This document shows positions 36,908 to 48,134 of a stretch of 64,000 nt of DNA, piece by piece; positions within the stretch are counted from its first letter, which is position 1, and each line of letters starts with the position of its first letter. Origin of the DNA: CAYYFX01 sp046330135 (GTDB lineage: Bacteria > ARS69). The position numbers and the translations under genes were made by a program. The stretch is taken from NCBI GenBank assembly GCA_046330135.1, contig JAXLTI010000001.1:12676-76675 (forward strand), given 5' to 3'. The notes under the pieces were generated by a model. It ran no database searches, had not been told where the DNA came from, and saw only the letters and a list, made by a program, of their open reading frames with translations.

Positions 36908-38317
36908 TCAGAACTGGAAGTAAAGGAACGGCACCACCTCCCGCGGCGTGAAGAGCACCAGAGTGTAGAAGCCGGCGATGATGATCCCCGTGCGCAACGG
37001 AAGCGGCAGCCGTTCGAACCCCGCCAGGAAGTCCCAGCGCTCCTGCGAGATCTGGGCGAGGTAGAACGCAACGCAGATCCCGAGCGTCGCGTAGGCCGTC
37101 ACCTGCAGACCGGCCGGGTTCGGAGCGAGAGAGAACATGCGGCCGAGCATGCGCCGGCCTTTCGCGATGTTCTCGGCGCGGAAGAGGACCATGCTGACGA
37201 CCCAGCAGTGAAGCGTCAGGAGGACGAAGAGCGGCGTCATCGCCCGCGAGGCGGAGATCTTCGCGAGCCACCCCACGCGCGCGCAGGCCGACGCGAAGAG
37301 GCGGTGGATCACCAGGAACGAACCGTGGAGGAACCCCCAGAGGACGAAGGTCCAGTTCGCCCCGTGCCACAGCCCTCCGAGGAGCATGGTGATCATGAGG
37401 TTCGCGTAGCGGCGGAGCGGCCCACCGCGGTTGCCGCCGAGCGAGATGTAGAGGTAGTCCCGGAGCCACGTCGACAGTGAGATGTGCCAGCGCCTCCAGA
37501 ACTCCGAGACGTTCCTCGCGCAGTAGGGGCGGTGGAAGTTCTCGAGAAGGTCGTAGCCCAGGATCTTCGCCGCGCCTATCGCCATGTCGGAGTATCCCGA
37601 GAAGTCGCAGTAGATCTGGAACGCGAAGGCATAGGCGGCGATCCAGAGGTCGCCGGTCGCGTACGTCGCCGGAGCGCGGTGGACCGCGTCGACGAAGATG
37701 GCCAGGTTGTCCGCCACCACCATCTTCTTGAACAGCCCGAAGCAGAACGTCTTCAGGCCGAGGCGCGCTTGCTCCGCCGTACGGACCCTCGCGGTCGCGA
37801 GCTGGGGCAGGAAGTAGGCCGCGCGCATGATGGGACCGGCGATGAGGCGCGGGAAGAACGAGACGAAGAGGGCAAAGTCGACGAAGTCCCGCGCGAGGCC
37901 GGTCTTCCTCCGGTAGACGTCGATCGTGTAGCTCATGCTCTCGAACGTGTAGAAGGAGATTCCGATGGGCAGCACGAGATCCACCAGCGGCACCTTGTGC
38001 TGCAGCAGGTCGGCGAGACTGTGGGCGAAGAAGTTGTAGTACTTGAAGAGACCGAGCATGCCCAGGTTCATCGACATGCTGAGCGCGAGGAACGCCCCGC
38101 GGACCCGCGGTCGTTGCGCCCGGTCGATCGCCTTCGCCGCCGCGTAATCGATGGTGGTGGCGGCGAGCAGGAGCAGCGTGTAGGACCACTTCCACCATCC
38201 GAGGAAGAGATAGCTCGCGCCGAGAAGCACGTAGCGTCTCGCGCGGGCGGGGGCGAGCCCGTGCAGGATGAGCACGAGCGAGAAGAACGTGAGGAACGTG
38301 TACGAGTGGAAGAGCAT
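36908..38317 (-). CDS. MBOAT-family O-acyltransferase (AlgI-like)
   Basis: The 469-residue membrane enzyme shows the AlgI/DltB pattern: SYLFLGWWKWSY, LPIGISFYTFESMSYTIDVY, FCFGLFKKMVVADNLAIFVD, YCDFSGYSDMAIG, FWRRWHISLSTWLRDYLYI, and the catalytic His in MLLGGLWHGANWTF. Such proteins carry acyl (usually acetyl) groups across the membrane onto polysaccharides, working with a periplasmic SGNH partner; one is encoded directly upstream. The TGATG junction at 38317 couples the two. Confidence 0.93.
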   Translation of the reverse strand: MLFHSYTFLTFFSLVLILHGLAPARARRYVLLGASYLFLGWWKWSYTLLLLAATTIDYAAAKAIDRAQRPRVRGAFLALSMSMNLGMLGLFKYYNFFAHSLADLLQHKVPLVDLVLPIGISFYTFESMSYTIDVYRRKTGLARDFVDFALFVSFFPRLIAGPIMRAAYFLPQLATARVRTAEQARLGLKTFCFGLFKKMVVADNLAIFVDAVHRAPATYATGDLWIAAYAFAFQIYCDFSGYSDMAIGAAKILGYDLLENFHRPYCARNVSEFWRRWHISLSTWLRDYLYISLGGNRGGPLRRYANLMITMLLGGLWHGANWTFVLWGFLHGSFLVIHRLFASACARVGWLAKISASRAMTPLFVLLTLHCWVVSMVLFRAENIAKGRRMLGRMFSLAPNPAGLQVTAYATLGICVAFYLAQISQERWDFLAGFERLPLPLRTGIIIAGFYTLVLFTPREVVPFLYFQF

Positions 38318-39491
38318 CAGCGCGCGGCGGAACCGCTCCTTCTTGGGGCAGGGTCTCGGGATCCACCGCCGCTCAGCCGGTTCGCGACGAAATCGGCGAG
38401 TGCCGACGTGTAGAGGAGCGCCCCAGGCCCGTTGACGTGCACGTGGTCGTTGAAGTATCGGGGCGCTTCGAGCTCTGCGAGCAGCGCCTCGTCATCGAAG
38501 ATCTCGACGTCGATTCCCCCGGCCGCCAGGCCGTCGCAGAAGTCGTGCAGCGCCAGCGTGTCGCGGCACCGAGATGGGTATGGCGTGTCCGGCAGGATCG
38601 CAACCACGACCGGGACCCCGCGCTCGTCGAGCACGCGGATCAGCCGCTCCAGGAGCTGGCCGAACGTCCGGTCGACGACGAGCGCGGGTTGCCCACGGCT
38701 GCGCTCGATCTCGAGCCGCCGGAGCCGCAACCGGATCATCGCCTTCGTCCTTGCGTCCTCTCGCAGCGACGGCGGGGCCGCGCCAGCCGGCCCTTCTCGT
38801 ATGCAGTCGCGGGCGGCACCGATCGCGTCGAATCGTTGCCGCGCCGGTAGTCGTTCCCGTACGACCGCTCCTGCTCGCGCCGCCGCGCGAGCTGCTCGAA
38901 ACGGGTTCGGGGGGCTCGGGCAAAGTCCAGGAGATCCTCGCGGAACAGGGGTGTCCGGAACAGCGCCGCCGAGAGCACCCGTAGCTCGCCTTCGAGCTCG
39001 TCGAAGCTCGCGGCAAGCCAGAGCGCGTCCGAGATCCGCAAGCGTGTCTTCACGATGTCGATTTCGGGAAGCCGGTGGCCGGGCTCGGCGGCGCTCCACG
39101 GCGTGACGCCGACCACGGCCAGCGCCGTGTTCGCCCCGGAGATCGGCTCGTTCAGCAGCAACACGTTCCACGTGAGCGCAGCCGTACCTCCCTGCGCGAA
39201 ATCGAAAGCGCGCATGGGCATGCCACGGGTCGCCAGCACCCCGTCGAAGACGCGCTCGTCGATCGCCGCGTCCGTCCTGGAATCACCCACGAGGATGACG
39301 CGCGCGACGCCAGGAAGGAGCGCTCGCGCGATCTCGAATCTCCGGCACGTCTGCTCGACGCGGCCCGAATAGGAATCGAGCGCAAGCCACCGGAAGTAGA
39401 GGCCCGCGTGGAACACGATGCCGTCCACTGCGGCGATGACGGCGGCGGCGAGGACGACGTCGGCGAACGCCGCGAACCGACGCCCCGTCAA
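38317..39491 (-). pseudogene. SGNH-hydrolase-like partner of MBOAT, with one frame break
   Basis: A TTG at 39491 (TTGA overlap with the radical SAM gene) starts a membrane anchor (VVLAAAVIAAVDGIVFHAGL) and an SGNH block I (VILVGDSRTDAAI). The frame breaks near 38765, after an Arg-rich stretch. The C-terminal part continues in the -1 frame (VVVAILPDTPYPS) with the catalytic Asp-His motif FNDHVHVNGPG, ending at 38317. One added base gives 391 residues. The protein would be the periplasmic O-acetyltransferase or esterase component acting with the MBOAT protein. Confidence 0.8.
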
Positions 39492-40618
39492 CGCACGACG
39501 ATGGGCTTGCGCCGGGCGCCCCAGTGGCCCGGAAGCGGATCGAACCGTCCGGCGAGCGCCTGGCCACAGCTCTTGCACTTGCCCGACGCGTCGAGGTCGT
39601 AGGCGCCCAGCTCGTACCAGTCGCGCTGCACGACCCGCGCGCCGCAGCCGGCGCAGTAGGTCGACTGCCCCTCCTCGTCGTTGACGTTGCCGGTGTAGAC
39701 GTGCTTGAGGCCGTGGGCGAGGGCCTGGCGGCGCGCGCGCCGGGTCGTCTCCGCCGGAGTGCGGACCTTGTCCATCATCTTGAAGTCCGGGTGGAACGCC
39801 GTGAAGTGGAGCGGCACCTCCGGCCCCAGGTTCTCGACGAACCAGGCACAGAGCTTGTCGACCTCTTCCTCGGAGTCGTTCTCTCCGGGGATGAGCAGGG
39901 TCGTCACCTCGAACCAGACCGACGTCTCGTGGCGCAGGTACCTCAACGTGTCCAGCACCGGGTCCAGATGAGCGAAGCAGAGCTTGTGGTAGAAGCCCTC
40001 GGTGAACGCCTTGAGGTCGACGTTCGCGGCGTCCATCACCGAGTAGAACTCGCCGCGCGCGGCCTCGCCGATGTAGCCTGCCGTCACGGCGACCGTCTGC
40101 ACGCCGCGCTCGTGGCACGCACGCGCCGTGTCGATCGCGAACTCCGCGAAGATCACGGGGTCGTTGTAGGTGAACGCGACGCTTTTGCACCCCGACTTCA
40201 CCGCGGCCTCGGCGATCGCTTCCGGCGTCGCGATGGCCTGGAGGCGATCGAGCTCGCGCGCCTTGCTGATGTCCCAGTTCTGGCAGAAGCGGCAGCCGAG
40301 GTTGCAGCCTGCCGTGCCGAACGACAGCACGCTGGATCCGGGATAGAAGTGCGTGAGCGGCTTCTTCTCGATGGGATCGATGCAGAAGCCCGACGCGCGG
40401 CCGTACGTCGTGAGCACCATCTTGCCGCCGCGGTTCTGGCGGACGAAGCAGAACGCTCGCTGGCCATCGGAGAGGTGGCAGAAGCGCGGGCAGAGGTCGC
40501 ACTGGATCTTCCCGCCGTCGATGGAATGCCACCAGCGGCCGGGAACGACCCCGGGCTCGTCCATGAGCACCGCCTTCTCGACGGGCATCTGGCGATCGAG
40601 AACGTCGTCTCGCGACAT
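39488..40618 (-). CDS. amrS: AmrS-type radical SAM enzyme (AmmeMemoRadiSam family)
   Basis: This 376-residue protein has the radical SAM [4Fe-4S] motif CNLGCRFCQNWDISK near residue 95, an N-terminal Cys-rich segment (CDLCPRFCHLSDGQ), NVDLKAFTEGFYHKLCF and LIPGENDSEEEV. A C-terminal CxxC pair (CAGCGARV, CKSCGQAL) forms a ribbon-like end. The family is often linked to AMMECR1 and Memo domains; its reaction is unknown. An AMMECR1 gene is 7.7 kb away. ATG 40618 is chosen because the upstream frame runs through a palindrome repeat (40635-40662). Confidence 0.88.
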   Translation of the reverse strand: MSRDDVLDRQMPVEKAVLMDEPGVVPGRWWHSIDGGKIQCDLCPRFCHLSDGQRAFCFVRQNRGGKMVLTTYGRASGFCIDPIEKKPLTHFYPGSSVLSFGTAGCNLGCRFCQNWDISKARELDRLQAIATPEAIAEAAVKSGCKSVAFTYNDPVIFAEFAIDTARACHERGVQTVAVTAGYIGEAARGEFYSVMDAANVDLKAFTEGFYHKLCFAHLDPVLDTLRYLRHETSVWFEVTTLLIPGENDSEEEVDKLCAWFVENLGPEVPLHFTAFHPDFKMMDKVRTPAETTRRARRQALAHGLKHVYTGNVNDEEGQSTYCAGCGARVVQRDWYELGAYDLDASGKCKSCGQALAGRFDPLPGHWGARRKPIVVR

Positions 40619-40634
40619 CGCGCCTCCCTCTCGC

Positions 40635-40662
40635 AGGGCGGGGGCTCGTCCCCCGCCGGTTC
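40635..40662. repeat. Single copy of the GC-rich palindrome upstream of amrS
   Basis: One full palindrome (stem of 8 bp, CCGGTTC end) sits 16 bp upstream of the amrS ATG, in the divergent gap to the fused E1 gene. In an amrS transcript it could fold over the leader. Confidence 0.85.
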
Positions 40663-40708
40663 GATGCGAGTTTAGCCGAGGCCGCCCCACCCGTGATCAA
40701 ATGGGGCC

Positions 40709-42712
40709 ATGAGCACGAACGCCGTAACCGATCGCCCGGCCCCGTCGAGGGAGGCCCAGGTGTCGCTCCTCGAAGCGCTCCTCCTGCCGCGCCTCATCGA
40801 GGAGAAGATGCTCAACCTGCTTCGCCTGGGAAAGCTCTCGAAGTGGTTCTCGGGCATCGGGCAGGAAGCGATCGCCGTCGGGGTGACGTCGGCTCTCGAG
40901 CGGGACGACTGGGTGCTGCCGATGCACAGGAACCTCGGCGTCTTCACGACGCGCGGGCTGCCACTCGATCGGCTCTTTCGCCAGCTCTTCGGCAGGGACG
41001 GCGGTTACACGAAGGGACGGGACCGCACGTTTCACTTCGGGACGCTCGAGCACCGGATCGTCGGCATGATCAGCCATCTCGGCGCCATGCTCCCGGTCGC
41101 CTGCGGCCTCGCGCTCGCGGCGAAGCTGCGCGGCACCGGACGCGTCGCCGCCGCCTTCACCGGAGACGGGGCGACGAGCGAGGGGGACTTCCACGAGGCG
41201 GTGAACCTCGCCGCCGTGTGGCGGCTCCCCGTGCTCTTCGTGATCGAGAACAACGGGTACGGTCTCTCGACGCCTACGTCGGAGCAGTACGCGTGCAAGG
41301 ACCTCGCGGATCGTGCGCCCGGCTATGGCATCCCCGGCGCCATCATCGACGGCAACGACGTCGTCGCCGTGGTGGACGCCACGCGCGCGGCGGCGGCAAG
41401 AGCGCGGCGAGGAGACGGACCGACGCTGCTCGAGCTCAAGACGTTCCGCATGCGCGGCCACGAGGAGGCGTCCGGCACAGCGTACGTGCCCAAGGACCTC
41501 TTCGAGGACTGGGCCAGGAAGGATCCGGTCGCGAGGTTCGAGCGCGAGCTCGTCGACGCGAACGTCACGACCGCACGCGCCGTCGAGACGTTGAAGGACG
41601 GTCTCCGCGCTCGCATCGACGAGGCCGTGGACGCGGCGCTCGCGGCGCCGGAGCCCACGTCGACCGAGCAACGCGAGCTCGCGGACGTGCTGGCCGCATC
41701 CGCGCGACCGCGGGTCGGGACGCCCGTCGCTGCCCGAGAGACCCGCTCGATGCGCTACGTCGACGCGGTCCAGGACGGCCTTCGCATCGCCATGGAGAGC
41801 CACTCCGAGGTCCTGCTCCTGGGCCAGGACATCGCGGAGTACGGCGGCGTCTTCAAGGTGACCGAGGGATTCCTCGAGACGTTCGGCGCGGAGCGCGTCC
41901 GCAACACGCCGATCATCGAGTCCGCCGCGATCGGCGCGGCCTTCGGGCTCGCCCTGGACGGCTTCGTGCCGATCGTCGAGATGCAGTTCGGCGACTTCAT
42001 CACCTGCGGCTTCAACCAGATCGTCAACAACCTCGCGAAGACGCACTACCGCTGGGGGGAGCCCGTGCCGGTCGTGATCCGCGCGCCGATCGGCGGCGGC
42101 GTCGGCGCTGGCCCGTTCCACTCGCAAAACGTCGAGGCGTGGTTCACCCACGTCGCGGGGCTCAAGGTGGTCGCGCCCGCGACGTGCGCCGACGCGAAAG
42201 GGCTCTTGCTCGCCGCGGTGCTCGACGGCAACCCGGTCCTCTACCTAGAGCACAAGCTCCTCTACCGCTCCCTGAAGGAGGAGGTCCCGGGCGGCGCGTT
42301 CACGACGCCGATCGGAGAGGCGCGCATCGCGCGGACCGGGCGCGACGCCACGATCGTGACGTACGGGGTCGGCGTCATCTGGGCGCTCGACGCCGCGCGG
42401 GAGCTTGCGCGGGAAGGGAGGGAGATCGAGGTGATCGACCTTCGCTCGCTCCTCCCGTGGGACAAGACGCTGTGCCTGGAGTCGCTCGAGAGGACGAGCC
42501 GCGTGCTCGTCCTTCACGAGGCGCCGCTCACGGGAGGATTCGGCGCCGAGGTCGCGGCGACCCTCGGCGCGGAGGGGTTCGATCGTCTGGACGCGCCGGT
42601 CGCGCGGCTCGGCGGGCTCGACATGCCCGTACCCTTCAGCAAGGCTCTCGAGGAGATCTTCCTGCCACGCCGCCGGCTGGTGGGAGCGATCCGCGATCTC
42701 ATCGAGTATTAG
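40709..42712 (+). CDS. Fused alpha-beta E1 of a 2-oxoacid (branched-chain type) dehydrogenase
   Basis: This 667-residue ThDP enzyme joins the alpha part (residues 1-325) with the thiamine-diphosphate motif GDGATSEGDFHEAVNLAAVW...ENN to the beta part (residues 345-667; LLLGQDIAEYGGVFKVTEGF, NTPIIESAAIGAAFGLAL, FHSQNVEAWFTHVAGLKVV). It decarboxylates a branched 2-oxo acid and passes the acyl group to an E2. The E2 and E3 are not in the window. Substrate choice (2-oxoisovalerate-type versus pyruvate or acetoin) is inferred from similarity and from the leucine operon at 8.6-13.7 kb. Confidence 0.88.
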   Translation: MSTNAVTDRPAPSREAQVSLLEALLLPRLIEEKMLNLLRLGKLSKWFSGIGQEAIAVGVTSALERDDWVLPMHRNLGVFTTRGLPLDRLFRQLFGRDGGYTKGRDRTFHFGTLEHRIVGMISHLGAMLPVACGLALAAKLRGTGRVAAAFTGDGATSEGDFHEAVNLAAVWRLPVLFVIENNGYGLSTPTSEQYACKDLADRAPGYGIPGAIIDGNDVVAVVDATRAAAARARRGDGPTLLELKTFRMRGHEEASGTAYVPKDLFEDWARKDPVARFERELVDANVTTARAVETLKDGLRARIDEAVDAALAAPEPTSTEQRELADVLAASARPRVGTPVAARETRSMRYVDAVQDGLRIAMESHSEVLLLGQDIAEYGGVFKVTEGFLETFGAERVRNTPIIESAAIGAAFGLALDGFVPIVEMQFGDFITCGFNQIVNNLAKTHYRWGEPVPVVIRAPIGGGVGAGPFHSQNVEAWFTHVAGLKVVAPATCADAKGLLLAAVLDGNPVLYLEHKLLYRSLKEEVPGGAFTTPIGEARIARTGRDATIVTYGVGVIWALDAARELAREGREIEVIDLRSLLPWDKTLCLESLERTSRVLVLHEAPLTGGFGAEVAATLGAEGFDRLDAPVARLGGLDMPVPFSKALEEIFLPRRRLVGAIRDLIEY

Positions 42713-42760
42713 GAGCAACCCGGCGGACGGCGGACGACCGGCCCAAGCCGCCGCTCGACC

Positions 42761-42789
42761 TTCTCCGTGTCCTCCGTGGCTCCGTGGCA
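42761..42789. repeat. Interspersed TCCGTGG-type repeat
   Basis: The gap after the E1 gene holds a run of TCCGTG-based units (CTCCGTGTCCTCCGTGGC, then TCCGTGGC), followed by a run of eight C. Sequences of this type recur in intergenic regions of many bacterial genomes. No gene is seen in this 122-bp gap. Confidence 0.5.
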
Positions 42790-42834
42790 ACCCCCCCCGG
42801 CGAACCTCCAGCCGTGGTCGGCTAGGATCGAGCC

Positions 42835-43389
42835 ATGCTGAAGCTCTACCACACCGAGAATTCTGCGGACTGCGAGAAGATCCTGTTCGCTCTCGACCAC
42901 CTGGGGATCGAGTACCAGGGGATCGTCGTCCCGGCCGATCACCAGCCGAAGACGCCGCTGCTGCGCGACGGCGACACCGACATCTCGGACTCGACCCGCA
43001 TCCTCGAGCACCTCGCGGAACGGCACGACTCGTCGCTCCTGTCGACCGATCCCCTGGAGCAAGGGCTCGCGTCATTGCTCGAGGACTGGGCGGACGAGGT
43101 GCTCGCGAAGATCGTCGGAGCGAGCAAGAACGCGGGCGACCGCGTGCCCGAGGACCTCGACAACGCGCTCGAGAAGCTCGATCTCGCGCTCCACGATCGC
43201 TCCTACATGGTGGGGCAAGGCCTCTCATCGGCCGACCTCGCGACCTACGCGCACCTGGCGTCCCTCCCCGAAGCGACGCGCACCGCCGGCATGGAACCCT
43301 ACGTGAACCTCCGGGACTGGTACTTCAACATCTCCGATTTCCGCGCCAAGTCGCAAGGACGTCGGGGAAGCGCGATGTTCGACGAGTAG
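42835..43389 (+). CDS. Glutathione S-transferase family protein
   Basis: A 184-residue protein with an N-terminal thioredoxin-like domain (MLKLYHTENSADCEKILFAL, DISDSTRILEHL with the glutathione-binding Asp-Ser) and an all-helical C-terminal domain (LSSADLATYAHLASL). It could conjugate or reduce substrates with glutathione or a similar thiol; the substrate is unknown. It is somewhat shorter than the usual 200-220 residues. Confidence 0.85.
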   Translation: MLKLYHTENSADCEKILFALDHLGIEYQGIVVPADHQPKTPLLRDGDTDISDSTRILEHLAERHDSSLLSTDPLEQGLASLLEDWADEVLAKIVGASKNAGDRVPEDLDNALEKLDLALHDRSYMVGQGLSSADLATYAHLASLPEATRTAGMEPYVNLRDWYFNISDFRAKSQGRRGSAMFDE

Positions 43390-43456
43390 CCTTTTCGCGC
43401 CAACTGGCCCGACGGCACGGGCCCCGGTGGAGTAGGATCGGGACGAGGAGACAAGC

Positions 43457-43657
43457 ATGGCAGTAGCACGAGTCACCACCATCACGGCGTCGTCCAAGAA
43501 GAGCTTCCACGATGCGGTCGAGGAGGGCATGAAGCGCGCCTCCGCAACGTTACGCGGCATCACCGGGCTCGAGGTGGTCAGCCAGAAGGCCAAGGTCTCC
43601 AACGGCAAGATCTCCGAGTACCGCGTGCGGATGAACATCACGTTCATCCTCGAGTAG
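43457..43657 (+). CDS. Dodecin
   Basis: The 66-residue product matches dodecin over its full length: RVTTITASSKKSFHDAVEEG, ITGLEVVSQKAKVSNGKI, EYRVRMNITFILE. Dodecins form 12-subunit shells that store flavins (or CoA in some). A GACGAGGAG ribosome site precedes ATG 43457. The conserved aromatic flavin-stacking Trp is absent in its usual position (GLEVVSQKAK), so the ligand preference may differ. Confidence 0.88.
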   Translation: MAVARVTTITASSKKSFHDAVEEGMKRASATLRGITGLEVVSQKAKVSNGKISEYRVRMNITFILE

Positions 43658-43752
43658 CCCGGCACCGGATTCCGGACCGCTCGCGCACAGGCCATCCCCG
43701 CCGTTTCGGAAGGCGGAGAGGGGGACGAGCGCTATGATCCGCGCCCGCTCCG

Positions 43753-44559
43753 ATGTCGCTTCTCAGGAAGCTCTCCCCTCTCCTCCTGCTGCTCGTCCTG
43801 GTCGAGTCGGGCTACATCCTCTATCCGAGGGTCTCGCGAAGGATCCGCAAGCCCGAAGTTTCGAAGGCGCTTCGCGGGAAGCACGTCGCGATGAGGGCGG
43901 GGTGCTTCGGTTGCCACGGTGACGGTGGCCATGGGCGCGTCGCGAACCCTGGATCGGCCACCGGCGTCCCTGGCTTCCGGGAAGGCGTGCTCCTGATGTA
44001 CGCGGAGAGCGCGAGCGAGCTCCGCGAATGGATCTCCGACGGCGCGCCGCGCCGCCTGCAGGAGGATGCCGACTACCGGGCCGCGCGCGAGAAGCTCGGG
44101 CTCAGGATGCCGGCGTTCAAGGACAAGCTCGACGCGGAGGAGATCGACCAGCTCGTCTCGTACATCATGGCTGTCAGCCAGACCTACGCCCCGGCGCCGG
44201 ACACGCCGGAGGCGAAGGGGCTCGAGATCGCCGAGAAGAACGCCTGCTTCGGGTGCCATGGCGATCTCGGCCTTGGCGGCAACGGCAACCTCGCCTCGTT
44301 CAAGGGGTACATCCCGGGCTTCTGGGGAGCGGACTACGACGAGCTCGTCCGCGACGATGCGGAGCTCCGGGAGTGGATCGAGACCGGCAGCTCGCGGCGC
44401 CTCGCGGCCAATCCGATCGCACGGCGCTATCTCTCGAGCCAGATCGTCTCGATGCCCGCGTACAAGGACCGGCTCGGGCCTGCGGAAATCGACGCCCTCG
44501 TGGCCGCCGTGAAGTGGATCCACGCGGCCGGCTGGACGAAATCAGGAGCAACACCGTGA
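43753..44559 (+). CDS. Dihaem c-type cytochrome
   Basis: The 268-residue protein has an uncleaved or signal anchor (residues 5-24, RKLSPLLLLLVLVESGYIL) and two haem-binding CFGCH motifs at residues 51-55 and 165-169. Each is followed by a LREWI(S/E)xGxxRRL segment and a Met-containing MPAFKDKL or MPAYKDRL that would supply the distal ligand. The two halves are an internal duplication. It acts in periplasmic electron transfer. Its stop overlaps the next GTG. Confidence 0.9.
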   Translation: MSLLRKLSPLLLLLVLVESGYILYPRVSRRIRKPEVSKALRGKHVAMRAGCFGCHGDGGHGRVANPGSATGVPGFREGVLLMYAESASELREWISDGAPRRLQEDADYRAAREKLGLRMPAFKDKLDAEEIDQLVSYIMAVSQTYAPAPDTPEAKGLEIAEKNACFGCHGDLGLGGNGNLASFKGYIPGFWGADYDELVRDDAELREWIETGSSRRLAANPIARRYLSSQIVSMPAYKDRLGPAEIDALVAAVKWIHAAGWTKSGATP

Positions 44560-45389
44560 TTGCGATCGAAGACATCAGCGACGACCACCTGCACACGACC
44601 GTCTCCGACGGGGACCTCGATCCCGACGAGGTTCTGCGCTACCTGGCGCCGCGCGCTCGGGGACCGATCTCCATCACCGATCACGATACCCTCGGCGTCC
44701 ACAAACGTCCCGAAACCGTCGCCCTCGCGCGTCAGCTATCGGTCGAGCTGGTGCCCGGCATCGAGATGGATGCCGACTTCGACGGCATCGAGATGCACGT
44801 GCTCGGATTCAACGTCGATGTCAGGAACGGCCCGCTCAACGTCTTCCTCGACGAGATCGCCGCGGCGCGTCGCCAGCGCGCGCGGGAAGAGCTCGCCATC
44901 GTGAACGGGCTCCTCGGAGAGGGAACGTTCCGGGAGGGAGACATCTTCAAGCCGGGACGCGAGACGTTGATGAAGCCTCACTTCATCAAGCCGCTCCTTG
45001 CGAAGGGCCTATTCCCCGAGTACCGCGCGGCGATGAAGTGGTACAAGGCCAACGTCAAGCCGGCAACGGTGCCCCGGAAGCCGCCCTTCGCGGAAGTCGC
45101 CGCCCTCCTCGCGGAGCCGGAGCGATCCCTGTCCTCGCCACATCCCGGCTACTACATCGAAGACCACGGGCTCCCCATCGAGTCGGCGCTGGCACGCATG
45201 AAGGCCGACGGGCTCGGCGGCGTCGAGGTGGACTACCCGTACCACGAGCGCTCCCGGAACCTCTTCTCCCCGGAGTCCGCAACCGCGATGGTCGAGAAGG
45301 TCCGTGCGGCCACCACCTCAGCGGGCCTGCGGTCGACACGCGGGACGGATTGCCACTCCGTCGAGGACTACCGAGAGTCCTACCCCTGA
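44556..45389 (+). CDS. PHP-domain phosphoesterase
   Basis: The 277-residue protein starts at a GTG overlapping the cytochrome stop (GTGA). It carries the metal-binding PHP motifs DDHLHTTVSDGDLDP, ISITDHDTLG, LVPGIEMDADFDG and the late GTDCHS. Family members are phosphoesterases or nucleases (for example 5'-3' trimming of nucleotides). The pairing with a cytochrome looks incidental, but the 4-nt overlap implies co-translation. Confidence 0.88.
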   Translation: MIAIEDISDDHLHTTVSDGDLDPDEVLRYLAPRARGPISITDHDTLGVHKRPETVALARQLSVELVPGIEMDADFDGIEMHVLGFNVDVRNGPLNVFLDEIAAARRQRAREELAIVNGLLGEGTFREGDIFKPGRETLMKPHFIKPLLAKGLFPEYRAAMKWYKANVKPATVPRKPPFAEVAALLAEPERSLSSPHPGYYIEDHGLPIESALARMKADGLGGVEVDYPYHERSRNLFSPESATAMVEKVRAATTSAGLRSTRGTDCHSVEDYRESYP

Positions 45390-45427
45390 GCCAAGCTGAC
45401 CACGGCTCCGTCGCAGCACGCGACAAC

Positions 45428-47374
<1,947 letters not shown>

Positions 47375-47378
<4 letters not shown>

Positions 47379-48091
47379 GGTGGAGGCGCCGGGCCGATGC
47401 ACCCGCCGGCCACCGTCGACCCGATCGTCTCTCTGTCGGTAGCGTCCGGAACGACGTCGAGCTCCTCGGAATCCAGCGCGAGGCGCGCCATCTCGCGCGC
47501 GATGATCGTTCCCGCAGAATTCGGACGGCAGCAGTCGTCGCGAGAGAGGGTGTCCGAGTTGTCCTTGCAGATCATCGTGACGTCGTGGGACGAGACCCCC
47601 ATGGCGGCGAGCTCGGCCGCGACGTTGAAAGCGGCGATGGCGAGCAAGCGAGAGATCGGCACCGTCGCAAACCCGCCGCGAGCGCGCAGGCGCGAGCCGA
47701 CGGAAAGCGTGAGGATCGCGGCCGGGACGTAGACACCCGGCAGGTCCTCGAGCCAGTGCTTCGACGCGACCGCACCACGGAGCGTGTCGAAGACGTGCAG
47801 GAGCGCGTGAGCGATGTGGAACGCGGTCGCGCTCGCGAGGGCTCCGAGCGACGCCGAGCCGAGCGCTGCGTCGCGCCATGCCCAGAGCACGGCGAGGCCC
47901 GCCACGACGTACGCGCAGCCGATGTCGCGCACGAAGTGCGGGTTGAACGGTCCGTAGTCGGGCACGTCCGCGGGCAGGACATGGAACCAGGAGAAGGGGC
48001 TCGCAAGCATCCAGAGCCCGTTGCCGAGGGTTCCCGCACCGATGACCAGCAGCGCGATGCCCTCGACGCGGCGCCATGCGTGGATCGCCAT
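47375..48091 (-). CDS. Small polytopic membrane protein of unknown function
   Basis: This 238-residue protein starts at ATG 48091 and has four or five membrane segments (IALLVIGAGTLGNGLWML, CAYVVAGLAVLWAW, LGALASATAFHIAHALLHVF, YVPAAILTLSVG). A polar C-terminal tail with several Cys and Asp residues follows. No family is recognised with certainty. The open frame upstream runs through the palindrome array and is not coding. Its TGA overlaps the TTG of the candidate phase-variable gene, so the two form an operon whose leader would begin next to the array. Confidence 0.72.
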
Positions 48092-48134
48092 TGGCGATGC
48101 GAATGCTACTCGCGATCGCCCCGGACTGACGGAC

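Noticed and set aside
42835..45389. Genes from GST to PHP as one pathway operon
   Set aside because: Gaps of about 70-100 bp and unrelated functions; only the cytochrome-PHP junction shows coupling.
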